Part shown: positions 8,723 to 17,357 of the stretch, piece after piece
Layout: every line of letters starts with the position of its first letter
Numbering within the stretch: the first letter of the stretch is position 1
DNA from: Actinomadura cremea
GTDB taxonomy: Bacteria; Actinomycetota; Actinomycetes; Streptosporangiales; Streptosporangiaceae
Length of the DNA stretch: 64,000 bases
Assembly: GCF_014648495.1 (NCBI RefSeq)
Contig: NZ_BMRF01000010.1
Location: 186,001 to 250,000 of the forward strand
Direction of reading: 5' to 3'
Made by a program: the position numbers and the translations under genes
Notes under the pieces: generated by a model
The model's input: only the letters and a program-made list of their open reading frames with translations
Database searches by the model: none
What the model was told of the DNA's origin: nothing

Positions 8723-10090
8723 TCAGAGGACGCCCTCGGCGTGCCCGTTGCCCTGGCCGGATACGGCCCCCTGCGTGCCGGGCCGCCCGTTCACGGAGAC
8801 GACCCAGCGGACCAGGCCGCCGCCGTTGGCGATGTCCAGCTCGTACACGGTGCGCGGCAGCGACTCCGGAATGGGCACCGTCACCTGCCACGGAAGCTCG
8901 ACGTTCTCCACCGTCGTGGACTCCCCGTTCACCGTGTACGTCAGCTCCGTGATGTCACCGTCGCCGGTCAGCTCGAACCGGAGCTTCCCGGCCGGGGCGG
9001 GCGCCGCGCTCGTGGCGGGCGCCGACGCGGTCGCGGCCGTGGACGGCGGCGCGGCCGCGGCCCCGGTCGGGGCGTCGCGCCCCTGGAGCAGGGCGACGGC
9101 CGAGCCCCCGGCGAGGAGCACCGCGACGGTCGCCGCGGCGGCCGCGACGGCGGCGCGGGGGAACCGCGCGCGGCGCCCGGCGGGGGCCGGCGGGTTCCCC
9201 GCCTCCCGGCCGCGCCGATCGATCTCGGCCGTGATCGGGGCCGGCCAGCCGACCGTCCCGGACGGCCGCTCCGCCAGCCGCTCGGCGAGGGCGGCGGCGG
9301 TGGGACGGCGGGACGGTTCGCGCTCCATGCAGGCGGCGATCGTCTCCCGCAGGGCCTCGTCGGGGATCCGGTCGAGGCGCGGGCGTTCCGACCGGACGCG
9401 GACGAGCTGCTCGTGCCACGACCCCCCGCCGAACGGCTCCCGGCCGCTGCACGCGTACAGCAGCGTCGCGCCGAGCGTGAAGACGTCGCTCGGCGGGCCG
9501 ACCGGGTCCCCGGCGGCCTGCTCGGGGGACATGAAGCCCGGCGCGCCGAGCGCCGACCCCGCGTTCGTGATCGTGGCGGCGTCCCGCGCGCGGGCGATGC
9601 CGAAGTCGATGACGCGGGGCCCGTCCGCGGTGAGCAGGACGTTCGCGGGCGTCAGGTCCCGGTGCACGATGCCCGCGCCGTGGATCTCGATCAGCGCCTC
9701 CGCGACGCCCGCCGCCAGGTACCCGACGACCTCGGGCGGCAGCGCGCCCCACGACCGGACGGCCTCGCCCAGCGGCACCGAGGGCAGGAACTCGGTCGCC
9801 AGCCAGGGGACCGGGGCGTCCGGATCGGCGTCGACGGCCGGTGCGGTGAACCCGCCGCCGACCGTCGCGGACAGCTCCGCCTCGCGCCGGAACCGCTCCC
9901 GGAACGCGGGGTCGGCGGCGAACTCGGCGTGCACCAGCTTGACCGCCACGGCCCGTCCGGCGGCGGACCGCCCCAGGTAGACGGTGCCCATGCCGCCGGA
10001 GCCGAGCCGCGCCAGCAGCCGGTAGGCGCGGGGCGCGGCACCGCCCGACGTCTCGACGGAGCGGGGGTCGCCGGGCTCGAGAGCCTGCAC
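8723..10090 (-). CDS. Receptor-like Ser/Thr protein kinase with MmpS-like outer domain
   Basis: About 455 residues from a GTG at 10090 placed one base after the upstream kinase stop. Kinase domain about residues 24-275: GSGGMGTVYLG loop, AVKLVH lysine, VIDFGIAR (DFG), GFMSPEQAAG activation end. The catalytic loop reads HRDLTPANV, with threonine where most kinases have the phosphate-contacting lysine. One transmembrane segment (AAVAAAAATVAVLLAGGSAV, about 311-330) is followed by an outer domain with a VNGESTTVENVELPWQVTV pattern resembling MmpS-type beta sandwiches. Second gene of a leftward operon; the FHA remnant was third. Confidence 0.87.
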   Translation of the reverse strand: MQALEPGDPRSVETSGGAAPRAYRLLARLGSGGMGTVYLGRSAAGRAVAVKLVHAEFAADPAFRERFRREAELSATVGGGFTAPAVDADPDAPVPWLATEFLPSVPLGEAVRSWGALPPEVVGYLAAGVAEALIEIHGAGIVHRDLTPANVLLTADGPRVIDFGIARARDAATITNAGSALGAPGFMSPEQAAGDPVGPPSDVFTLGATLLYACSGREPFGGGSWHEQLVRVRSERPRLDRIPDEALRETIAACMEREPSRRPTAAALAERLAERPSGTVGWPAPITAEIDRRGREAGNPPAPAGRRARFPRAAVAAAAATVAVLLAGGSAVALLQGRDAPTGAAAAPPSTAATASAPATSAAPAPAGKLRFELTGDGDITELTYTVNGESTTVENVELPWQVTVPIPESLPRTVYELDIANGGGLVRWVVSVNGRPGTQGAVSGQGNGHAEGVL

Positions 10091-10091
10091 G

Positions 10092-12170
10092 TCATCCTCC
10101 GGGCGAGTCCGGCGGGGCGATCGCGCGGACGTGCCCGTCCACCGTCGCGACGTGCACCCGCCCGGCGACGCCGACGGGGACGCCGAGCCGGATCGCCTCC
10201 GCCTCGTAGTTCCAGCGGACGCGGCCGTCCGCCGCGTCCAACGCGTACAGTGTGTCGTCGGTACACGCTGCGTACAAGGTCCCGCCGTCGAGCCACAGCG
10301 CGGTCGACCGGGTCCGGGGACGGTTCCGCAGCCGCGCGACCCGGCGTGACCAGGCCGTTCGCCCGGTCGCCGCGTCGAGGGCGAGGATCTCGCCGTCCGC
10401 GCCCTCCAGGTGGACGCGGCCGCCGCCGAGCCGGGCCGACCACGCGCTCACGTGCCGCCGCCGCCATGCGGGACGGCCGTCGGCGGCCCGCAGCGCGTGC
10501 AGCGTCCCGAGCCGGTCGCAGGCGTAGACCAGGTCGCGGCCGACGATCAGGAAGTCCCCGTACTCCATCGGCCGCCGCCACCGGGTCCGTCCGGTCGACG
10601 GGTCGAGCCCGGCCACCCACTCGGCCGTCGCCACCAGCACGAGCCCCGCGCCGGCGGCGACCGCCTGCGGGCGCTCCATGGGCTCGGTGGTCCAGCGCCG
10701 CCGCCCGTCGGCGCCGTCCACCGCGCCGATCCGCCCGCGCCCGCCGTCCCCGTCCGCGCCCCTCCGGGAGACCTCGAAGCAGACCACCGGGCCGGACGCC
10801 GCCAGCACGTTCGGACCCTCGTGGACGTCGAAGTCGCGCACGAAGTCGTACGTCCAGCGGGTGCGGCCGGTCGACGCCCGGACGGCGCGCAGCCGAGCGC
10901 CGTCGCGGTCGGTCAGGTACACGCCGTCACCGGCGGCCGTGGCGGAGGCGTCCGCGCGCTCCCACACCACCGCGCCGTCCCGCGGATCCAGCGCGCGGAC
11001 GTCCGCGTCCGCGCTCACAAGGAGGAGCCCGCCCGCGGTGTCCAGGCCGACCTCCTCGCCCTTGAACGGCCGCCTCCACCCCGGGACGCCCGCCGGCGGC
11101 GGCCCCGCCGGTTCCCGCCCGGCCGCCCGTCCGCCGTCGCCCGTGCCCCCGCTCGCCGCGCCGCGCACGAGCGGGACGGTCGCCGCGACGGCGAGCATCC
11201 CGGCGCCGATCCCCGCGACGACCGTCCGGCGGCCCGGACGCCACGGCCCGGCGCCCGCCGTGTCCGGCGGCTCCGCCGCCGGGACGACCTCGGCGGTGCG
11301 GCGCTCGACCTCGGCGGCCACCGGCGCCGGCAGCCACCCGACGCCCTGCAGGGACGGTTCGTCCGGGCCCGGCCGTCCGAGCACGTCCAGCACCCCGGCG
11401 GCGGACGGGCGCGCCGCCGGGTCGAGCCGCAGGCAGGCCGCGAGCAGCTCGCGCAGCCACGGTTCGGCGATCGCCCCGAGGTCCGGCTCGCCGGTCAGCA
11501 CCCGCAGGTGCCGGGCCCGCGCCGAACCCGTCCCGAACGGCTCGACGCGCGACGCCGCGTACGCGAGCGTCGCGCCGAGGGCGAAGACGTCGCCGGGCGG
11601 CCCGACCCGCTCGCCCCGCACCTGCTCGGGGCCCATGTACCCGGCCGTGCCGATGGGCGCGCCCGCGCGGGTGATGGCGGTGGCGCCGTCCGGCCGCGCG
11701 ATGCCGAAGTCGATCACCCGCGGACCGCCCGCGGTCAGCAGCACGTTGCCCGGTTTCAGGTCGCGGTGCACGAGGCCGCCGCGGTGGATCGCCGCGAGCG
11801 CCTCGGCGAGCCCGACGGCCAGCGCCCGCAGCGCGTCCGGCGGCAGCGGGCCGAACGCCCCGACCGCCTCGCGCAGCGACGGGCCCGGCAGGTACGCGGT
11901 GGCGAGCCAGGGCGTGTCGGCGTCCGGTTCGGCGGCCAGCACCGGCGCGGTGAAGGCGCCCGCGACCGCGCGGGCGGCGTCGACCTCGCGGCGGAACCGG
12001 GCCCGGTACCGGGCCTCGCCGACGAACCGCCGGTGCACGACCTTGACCGCGACCGGACGTCCGCTGCGCGATCGTCCCAGGTAGACGACGCCCATCCCGC
12101 CGGCGCCGAGCCGGGCCGCGATCCGGTAGGGGCCGATCCGGCGCGGATCGTCCGGCTGCAGCGGCTCCAC
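10092..12170 (-). CDS. Ser/Thr protein kinase with C-terminal PQQ-like beta-propeller
   Basis: About 692 residues from a GTG at 12170 (VEPLQPDDPRRIGPYR); an ATG at 12191 is in frame, but GGAGG lies about ten bases before the GTG and homologues start this way. Kinase motifs: GAGGMGVVYLG, AVKVVH, HRDLKPGNVL, VIDFGIARP, GYMGPEQVRG. After a short proline linker and a single membrane segment (TVVAGIGAGMLAVAATVPL) come repeated WxxP-type blades such as DGAVVWERAD, STGRTRWTYD, ADGRPAWRRR and ADGRVRWNYE, the PQQ/YWTD-like propeller expected to sit outside the membrane as a sensor. Co-transcribed with the next kinase. Confidence 0.9.
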   Translation of the reverse strand: MEPLQPDDPRRIGPYRIAARLGAGGMGVVYLGRSRSGRPVAVKVVHRRFVGEARYRARFRREVDAARAVAGAFTAPVLAAEPDADTPWLATAYLPGPSLREAVGAFGPLPPDALRALAVGLAEALAAIHRGGLVHRDLKPGNVLLTAGGPRVIDFGIARPDGATAITRAGAPIGTAGYMGPEQVRGERVGPPGDVFALGATLAYAASRVEPFGTGSARARHLRVLTGEPDLGAIAEPWLRELLAACLRLDPAARPSAAGVLDVLGRPGPDEPSLQGVGWLPAPVAAEVERRTAEVVPAAEPPDTAGAGPWRPGRRTVVAGIGAGMLAVAATVPLVRGAASGGTGDGGRAAGREPAGPPPAGVPGWRRPFKGEEVGLDTAGGLLLVSADADVRALDPRDGAVVWERADASATAAGDGVYLTDRDGARLRAVRASTGRTRWTYDFVRDFDVHEGPNVLAASGPVVCFEVSRRGADGDGGRGRIGAVDGADGRRRWTTEPMERPQAVAAGAGLVLVATAEWVAGLDPSTGRTRWRRPMEYGDFLIVGRDLVYACDRLGTLHALRAADGRPAWRRRHVSAWSARLGGGRVHLEGADGEILALDAATGRTAWSRRVARLRNRPRTRSTALWLDGGTLYAACTDDTLYALDAADGRVRWNYEAEAIRLGVPVGVAGRVHVATVDGHVRAIAPPDSPGG

Positions 12171-12297
12171 CGGCCCTGACCCTCCGCGCATCGTCGAATA
12201 CGGTGACGAAAGGGTAACGGCCCCCGAAGCCGCCCGCGCGGGCTTTTCCGGAGGCCGTTCCTCGGGACGTCCGTCGACCCGCGCCCCGCAGAGCTCC

Positions 12298-12354
12298 GCT
12301 CCGGCCGCCGGGTGGAGGGGCGACCGTGGGGGGGCGGTCTCCGGCGGCCGGAGC
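12298..12354 (-). terminator. Stem-loop after phoU, possible terminator
   Basis: GCTCCGGCCGCCGG (12298-12311) pairs perfectly with CCGGCGGCCGGAGC (12341-12354) around a 29-base loop, starting six bases after the phoU stop in its reading direction. There is no T run, so the call rests on position and stem strength. Confidence 0.4.
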
Positions 12355-12359
12355 GGGCG

Positions 12360-13022
12360 TCAGGCGAGCTCGTTGATCTCCTCGGGGCGCTGGCCCGTGA
12401 CGAGGTACACGACGTTCTCGGCGACGTGGACGGCGTGGTCGGCGAACCGCTCGAAGTAGCGGCCGGCGAGGGTGATGTCGACGGCCGGTTCGACGCCGTG
12501 CTTCCACTTGGGGGAGAGCAGCTTGTCGAACAGGCGCCGGTGCAGGCGGTCCATCTGGTCGTCGTCGGCGTCGAGCTCCAGGCCCATCTCGACGTCCTGG
12601 GACGCGATGACGCTGCCCGCCTTGGCGATCATGCGTTCGGCGATCTGGCCCATCTCCAGGACGGTCGCCTGGAGCTCGGGCGGGACGGCGGGTTCGGGGT
12701 GGCGGCGGCGGGCGGTCTTGGCGATGTGGACGGCCAGGTCGCCCATCCGCTCGAGATCGCCGCTCATCCGCAGCGTGGTGATGAGGGTGCGCAGGTCACC
12801 GGCGACCGGCTGCTGCCGCGCCATCAGGTCGAACACCGTCTGCTCGATCTGGGCGTCGATCTTGTTGACCTGCTCGTCGGCACTGATGACCTCCTCCGAG
12901 AGCCGCAGATCGGCGTCCAGGAGAGCGGTGACCGCACGGGCCATCGCGGACCGGACGAGCCGGGTCATCTCGACGAGCTGGTCGCTGAGGGCGTCGAGCT
13001 CCTCGTGGTAGGCGTCGCGCAA
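12360..13022 (-). CDS. phoU: Phosphate signalling complex protein PhoU
   Basis: 220 residues forming the two three-helix bundles of PhoU. Metal-binding E/DxxxD signatures are visible: SGDLERMGDLAVHIAK (about 88-103) and FERFADHAVHVAENV (about 190-204). The start is a TTG at 13022 giving MRDAYHEELD, the conserved beginning of actinobacterial PhoU; no ATG or GTG fits as well. It restrains the PstSCAB/sensor-kinase phosphate signal. Divergent from senX3-regX3, 180 bases apart, so both can respond to the same PHO-box region. Confidence 0.93.
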   Translation of the reverse strand: MRDAYHEELDALSDQLVEMTRLVRSAMARAVTALLDADLRLSEEVISADEQVNKIDAQIEQTVFDLMARQQPVAGDLRTLITTLRMSGDLERMGDLAVHIAKTARRRHPEPAVPPELQATVLEMGQIAERMIAKAGSVIASQDVEMGLELDADDDQMDRLHRRLFDKLLSPKWKHGVEPAVDITLAGRYFERFADHAVHVAENVVYLVTGQRPEEINELA

Positions 13023-13202
13023 TTGGGATCCTCAGGGAGAAAACGTCGGAGGGGCGGGGAGAGTGGGCGCACTCGCCCACGCCATAGCATGCACGACCAG
13101 CGTGAATGCGTCCGTATAAGAAGGTGAACTTTCGGGGAACGACACCGCGTTGACCTGCACGTTGGGCGTACTTGGGTTCGGCGCCCGCTTACCATCCGAG
13201 GT

Positions 13203-14384
13203 GTGGAGGTCGAGATTGTCGCGAGCCTGGTCGGGCTTGCCGGGCTCGCGATCGGGCTCGCGACGGGATTGGCGGTGCGCGTGAGCGAGCGAGCCCAGCG
13301 GACGGCGACCCCGGTGACGCCCATGAGCGGACTGCCACCGGGCATCGCGTCCGTACTCAGCGTGCTGCGGTCCTCGGCCGTCGTCGTGGACGGCGAGGAC
13401 CGGGTGCTGCGCGCCAGTTCGGCCGCGCGTGCGTTCGGCCTGGTCAGCGGTGACCGGCTCGTCGTGGACGAGCTGCTCGCCATGGCGCGCCTGGTCCGCC
13501 GTGACGGGGAGATCCGCGAGACGGAGATCCAGGTGGTCCCGTCCCGCATCCGGGCCCGCGCCGAGGGCCGCTGGTTCGCGGTGCGCGTCGCGCCGCTCGG
13601 CTCGCACGGGCTGGTGCTCGTCCTCGCCGAGGACCTCACCGACATGCGGCGCACCGAGGCGATCCGCCGCGACTTCGTCGCCAACGTGAGCCACGAGCTG
13701 AAGACGCCGGTCGGGGCGCTGTCGCTGCTCGCCGAGACCGTCGAGGGCGCGGCGGACGACCCCGAGGCCGTGCGCCGGTTCGCCGGGCGCATGCAGATCG
13801 AGTCCGTCCGGCTGAACAACCTCGTGCAGGACCTCATGACCCTCTCCCGGGTGCAGGGCGACGAGCCGCTGCCCGACCTCACGCCGGTCCAGCTGGACGA
13901 GGTCACCGCCGAGGCCGTCGACCGCTGCCAGATCAAGGCGTCCAGCAAGGAGATCGAGCTGGCCACCGGCGGCACCGAGGGCCTGCGGGTGCGCGGCGAC
14001 ACCGAACTGCTGACGACCGCGCTGCGCAACCTCGTCGACAACGCGGTCGCCTACAGTCCCGAACGGACCCGCGTCGTCGTGTCGACCCGCCGGTGCGACG
14101 ACCGGTTCGTCGAGATCAACGTGACCGACCAGGGCATCGGGATCCCCGAGGCCGAAGTGGAGCGGATCTTCGAGCGGTTCTACCGGGTGGACCCGGCCCG
14201 CTCCCGCCAGACCGGCGGCACCGGCCTCGGTCTGGCCATCGTCAAGCACGTCACCAGCAAGCACGGCGGGGACGTTACGGTGTGGAGCAAGGAGGGCTCC
14301 GGGTCGACGTTCACGATCCGGCTCCCGCTGCTCGACCCGCCCGTCCCCGCCGCCCTGAAAATCGCCCGGGAGGCAACACCGTGA
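13203..14384 (+). CDS. senX3: Phosphate-sensing histidine kinase (SenX3/PhoR type)
   Basis: 393 residues from a GTG at 13203. One N-terminal membrane helix (VASLVGLAGLAIGLATGLAV), a PAS-like domain (VLRSSAVVVDGEDRVLRASS), then the dimerisation/phosphoacceptor box RDFVANVSHELKTPVGALS (His near 162) and the ATPase motifs LRNLVDNAVAYS, DQGIGIP, FERFYRVD and GGTGLGLAIVKH. The single helix plus cytoplasmic PAS matches mycobacterial SenX3 rather than the two-helix PhoR. The stop overlaps the regulator start by four bases (GTGA). Confidence 0.93.
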   Translation: MEVEIVASLVGLAGLAIGLATGLAVRVSERAQRTATPVTPMSGLPPGIASVLSVLRSSAVVVDGEDRVLRASSAARAFGLVSGDRLVVDELLAMARLVRRDGEIRETEIQVVPSRIRARAEGRWFAVRVAPLGSHGLVLVLAEDLTDMRRTEAIRRDFVANVSHELKTPVGALSLLAETVEGAADDPEAVRRFAGRMQIESVRLNNLVQDLMTLSRVQGDEPLPDLTPVQLDEVTAEAVDRCQIKASSKEIELATGGTEGLRVRGDTELLTTALRNLVDNAVAYSPERTRVVVSTRRCDDRFVEINVTDQGIGIPEAEVERIFERFYRVDPARSRQTGGTGLGLAIVKHVTSKHGGDVTVWSKEGSGSTFTIRLPLLDPPVPAALKIAREATP

Positions 14385-15061
14385 CCCGCGTTCTCGTCGT
14401 TGAAGACGAGGAGTCGTACAGCGACGCATTGGCGTACAACCTGCGCAAGGAGGGCTTCGAGGTGGCGGTCGCCGCCACGGGCCCGGACGCGCTGGACATC
14501 TTCGAGCGCAACGGTGCCGACCTCGTGCTGCTCGACCTGATGCTCCCCGGGCTGCCCGGTACCGAGGTCTGCCGGGAGCTGCGCACGAAGTCCAACGTCC
14601 CGGTGATCATGCTGACCGCCAAGGACAGCGAGGTCGACAAGGTCGTCGGGCTGGAGCTCGGCGCCGACGACTACGTCACCAAGCCGTACTCCCCGCGCGA
14701 GCTCATCGCCCGCATGCGGGCCGTCCTGCGCCGGCAGGGCGACGAGCCCGAGCCGCTCCCCGCGACGCTGGAGGCCGGTCCCGTCCGGATGGACGTCGAA
14801 CGGCACGTCGTGAGCGTCGCCGGCGAGCCCGTCCAGCTCCCGCTGAAGGAGTTCGAGCTCCTGGAGGTGCTGCTGCGCAACGCGGGCCGGGTGCTCACCC
14901 GCATGCAGCTCATCGACCGGGTGTGGGGCGCGGACTACGTCGGCGACACCAAGACCCTGGACGTCCACATCAAGCGCCTCCGCGCCAAGATCGAGGAGAC
15001 GCCGTCCACGCCGCGCTACATCGTGACCGTGCGCGGCCTGGGCTACAAGTTCGAGCCCTGA
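14381..15061 (+). CDS. regX3: Response regulator RegX3/PhoP-type, OmpR family
   Basis: 226 residues from GTG 14381 inside the senX3 stop, with GGGAGG upstream. Receiver domain: acidic pocket VEDEES, phosphoacceptor DLVLLDLMLPGLPG (Asp near 54), MLTAKDSEVDKV, conserved lysine in DDYVTKPYSPREL. The DNA-binding winged helix covers about residues 130-226 with LPLKEFELLEVLLRNAGRV, DVHIKRLRAKIE and the terminal VRGLGYKFEP. Controls phosphate-starvation genes in relatives. The operon ends at a strong hairpin. Confidence 0.95.
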   Translation: MTRVLVVEDEESYSDALAYNLRKEGFEVAVAATGPDALDIFERNGADLVLLDLMLPGLPGTEVCRELRTKSNVPVIMLTAKDSEVDKVVGLELGADDYVTKPYSPRELIARMRAVLRRQGDEPEPLPATLEAGPVRMDVERHVVSVAGEPVQLPLKEFELLEVLLRNAGRVLTRMQLIDRVWGADYVGDTKTLDVHIKRLRAKIEETPSTPRYIVTVRGLGYKFEP

Positions 15062-15081
15062 TCGGCCCCGGACGAACGGGA

Positions 15082-15122
15082 AGAGGCCCGGACGGCGAGT
15101 GGTTCGCCGTCCGGGCCTCTTC
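15082..15122 (+). terminator. Intrinsic terminator after regX3
   Basis: A 17-base-pair perfect stem: AGAGGCCCGGACGGCGA (15082-15098), five-base loop, TCGCCGTCCGGGCCTCT (15104-15120), then TC. It starts 21 bases after the regX3 stop and may also serve the leftward lipoprotein gene. Confidence 0.8.
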
Positions 15123-15215
15123 ATGCGTCCGGTCCGGGTGGTGCGGCCGCCCCGTGGGCGGCCCGCCGGCCGCGCGGGCGCCCGCGCCGGGTGCCCGCGC
15201 CGCGCGTCAGCCGGG

Positions 15216-16103
15216 TCAGTGACCGCCCGCGGCGCCCTCACCGCCGGCCGGGGTCTCCGTGCCGGCCGGGGTCTCCGTGCCGGCGGGAGTCTCCGTGCCG
15301 GCGGGAGTCTCCGTGCCGGCGGGGGACTGGCCGGTGTTCGGGCGCGGGGTCGCGGTGCCCGGCTGCTGCGGCTGCTGCGGCGGGCTGACCAGCGGGTACG
15401 TCGCGTATTCCTGCTGGTGGGGGACGATCGGGATCTTTACCTCGATCGCGCCCGCGTTCCGGAACTGGAGGCGGACCGGCACCGGCTGCCCCGCGAGGAG
15501 CTGCTGCTTCAGGCCCTCGAGCACCACGAGCGGGCGCGTCGCGCCGGTCGGCGGCGGCGACTGCGGCGGCTCGGCGGTGTTCTCCTCCGTCGGGGTGCCG
15601 GTCGGCGACGCGGTCGAGCCCGGACCGGTGGTCTCGGGCGTCGGGCTCTGCTCGCCGCCCTGGCCGCCGCCCGGCTGCCGCGTGGTCGGCGCCGGGGTGG
15701 GGGCGCCCTGGCCGAGCAGCTTCGCCATGCCGCCCTGGCCGTCCGGCTGCGCGGCGGGAAGGTCGAGCGAGCCGCCCTCGATGCGCGCGCCCGAGAACAG
15801 CGGCGAGCTGACCGAGACGAGCGCGTCGCCCTTGCCCTCGACCTGGTTGATCAGGACGCCGTAGAGGGCGAGGGGCGTGCCGGGCGGCACGGGGGCGCCG
15901 GGCTCGGGGCCGAGCAGGAACATGTTGCGGAGGGAGACCACCGCGGCCCCGTCGGCGGGCAGCTGGGCGTTGATCCCGTCGGTGAGCCGCGTGGGGGCGG
16001 CGCTCTGCGGTGTCACGCCGGCGCCGCAGCCGGAGATCACCGGCGCGATGGCGACGGCGCCCGCGACGGCGAGCGTGACCACTCGACGGCTGTTACGGAT
16101 CAC
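15216..16103 (-). CDS. Lipoprotein with repeat-rich C-terminus, unknown function
   Basis: 295 residues from a GTG at 16103 with GAGGAGA upstream. Export signal VVTLAVAGAVAIAPVISGCGAG has a lipobox with the acylated cysteine near residue 26. Two beta-rich pieces flank a low-complexity Thr/Pro/Glu/Gly linker: VVSLRNMFLLGPEPG...GVLINQ and RPLVVLEGLKQQLLAGQPV...RLQFRNAGAIEVKIPIVP. That split layout recalls the copper-chaperone-like (PCuAC/DUF461-type) lipoproteins found beside PHO genes in actinomycetes, but the copper ligands are not evident. The tail is four to five GTETPA repeats. Convergent with regX3. Confidence 0.75.
   Translation of the reverse strand: MIRNSRRVVTLAVAGAVAIAPVISGCGAGVTPQSAAPTRLTDGINAQLPADGAAVVSLRNMFLLGPEPGAPVPPGTPLALYGVLINQVEGKGDALVSVSSPLFSGARIEGGSLDLPAAQPDGQGGMAKLLGQGAPTPAPTTRQPGGGQGGEQSPTPETTGPGSTASPTGTPTEENTAEPPQSPPPTGATRPLVVLEGLKQQLLAGQPVPVRLQFRNAGAIEVKIPIVPHQQEYATYPLVSPPQQPQQPGTATPRPNTGQSPAGTETPAGTETPAGTETPAGTETPAGGEGAAGGH
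15253..15324 (+). repeat. Four tandem 18-base units in the lipoprotein 3' end
   Basis: Unit GTCTCCGTGCCGGCSGGR, copies at 15253, 15271, 15289 and 15307. On the coding (minus) strand each unit encodes six residues, (PAGTET)n. The length is a multiple of three, so copy-number change would keep the frame and only alter tail length. Confidence 0.85.
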
Positions 16104-16222
16104 GGCGTCGGTCTCCTCGAAAGATTCAGGCGTTGAGATCGGAAGATCGGCGTGAGACACGCCAGAGGAAGCGTAGCGAGGCCCGGCCGCGAACCCTGCT
16201 TCGGGGTGCCGACACGCGGGTG

Positions 16223-16969
16223 TCAACCGACCGTGATGTCCTTGATCTTCTGATTCAGTTCCCCGCCCGCCTGCGGAGCCGGATCCACCGCGGCGACGAC
16301 GCCGTCCGGCTCGACGAAGACCGCCGTGATCCCGGTGCCGGGCTTCGCCGCGTACGCGGCGGCCAGCACGCCCCGCTCGTCCTCGACGACCAGCGGAGTG
16401 CCCCGGTGCGCGGTGCCCGCGCACTCCTTGACGTCCTTCGCCGGGACGGGCTCGCGGGCGCCCGCGGCGCGCGGATCGGCGACCAGCCAGAAGTTGAGCT
16501 GGTTCGCGCGGGTCTGCGCGGCGATCTCGGCGATCAGCGGCCCGCACCGGAAGCCGGGCGGGACGACGCCGATCACCCCGGGACGCATCTCGCGCAGCGG
16601 CTTCACCGTCCCGTCCGTCAGCGTGACGTTCCCCGCCGGCAGCAGCCCGCCGACGCGGCCGGGGCTCGCGGTCGGGTTCGGGGCGAGCCGCGCGGTCGTC
16701 GGACGCGGCGCGGGCTGCGGGCCGAACGCCGTCATCAGCACACCGCTGACCAGCGCGACCAGCAGCGCCCCCGCGATGATCGGGACGGCGATGCCGAACC
16801 GGGTGAGCGGACGGGTGACCCGGTGGACCAGCCTCCGGCGGCGCCGACGGCGCTCCTCGCGGCGGTAGGCGAGGACGTCGCGGTCGAGTTCGCGGGCGTC
16901 GTCGGGCACCACGATGTCGACACGGGGAAGCCCGTAGTCGTCCGGGTCAGGGTCGCCGTCCGACCTCAC
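16223..16969 (-). CDS. Single-pass membrane protein of unknown function
   Basis: 248 residues from a GTG at 16969 (VRSDGDPDPDDYG). An acidic then strongly basic cytoplasmic part (REERRRRRRRLVHRVTRPL) precedes one membrane helix (GIAVPIIAGALLVALVSGVLM, about 72-92). The outer region has two cysteines (FRCGPLIAE, KECAGT) and an alpha/beta pattern (QLNFWLVAD, GTPLVVEDERGVLAA, ITAVFVEPDG) reminiscent of thioredoxin-like folds but without a CxxC. Follows the same orientation as the lipoprotein; the gap of about 119 bases leaves co-transcription open. No function can be named. Confidence 0.75.
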   Translation of the reverse strand: MRSDGDPDPDDYGLPRVDIVVPDDARELDRDVLAYRREERRRRRRRLVHRVTRPLTRFGIAVPIIAGALLVALVSGVLMTAFGPQPAPRPTTARLAPNPTASPGRVGGLLPAGNVTLTDGTVKPLREMRPGVIGVVPPGFRCGPLIAEIAAQTRANQLNFWLVADPRAAGAREPVPAKDVKECAGTAHRGTPLVVEDERGVLAAAYAAKPGTGITAVFVEPDGVVAAVDPAPQAGGELNQKIKDITVG

Positions 16970-17321
16970 GCCAGCATCACCATCCTCGATCCGCCGGTGA
17001 CCGTCCCTTCGCCTTCCTCGGGAGTCGCGTGGTGTCCCGTTCGGGGCCCTTCCGGCGCTTCGTACCCGCGCCACGCGGCAGGCTCACCTTCCAGTATGCG
17101 GCGCTTGCGGGCGAACCGCCGAAGCCTTGCCGGGCCGGGGTCTTGCCGTCCGAGCGGCCCGGCGGATAAAGGCGCCGGGACCGCGGCGGAGTCACCGGAC
17201 GGTCGCGCTCGGTGGGGGGAACTGGGGGCCGATGCACCATCAACGAGCTTTGTCAATGCCCCTATATGGCAGTTGACCTGCACATATGCCGTCAACGTCG
17301 GTACGGCCTCGTTCGTTTCCG

Positions 17322-17330
17322 TGCTATCCT
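17322..17330 (+). promoter_or_regulatory. Extended -10 promoter candidate for carD
   Basis: TGCTATCCT, an extended -10 (TGn) hexamer, lies 27 bases before the carD ATG in a locally AT-richer stretch; no good -35 sits 17 bases upstream. A second -35-like TTGACC occurs at 17273. A start site near 17337 would give a leader of about 20 bases. Confidence 0.35.
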
Positions 17331-17357
17331 GGTTCTAGCGGAAGGGGTACTTGTCAC

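Noticed and set aside
12232-12243. GCCCGCGCGGGC followed by TTTT as a terminator
   Set aside because: It points rightwards, but no rightward gene ends before it; probably chance palindrome in GC-rich DNA.
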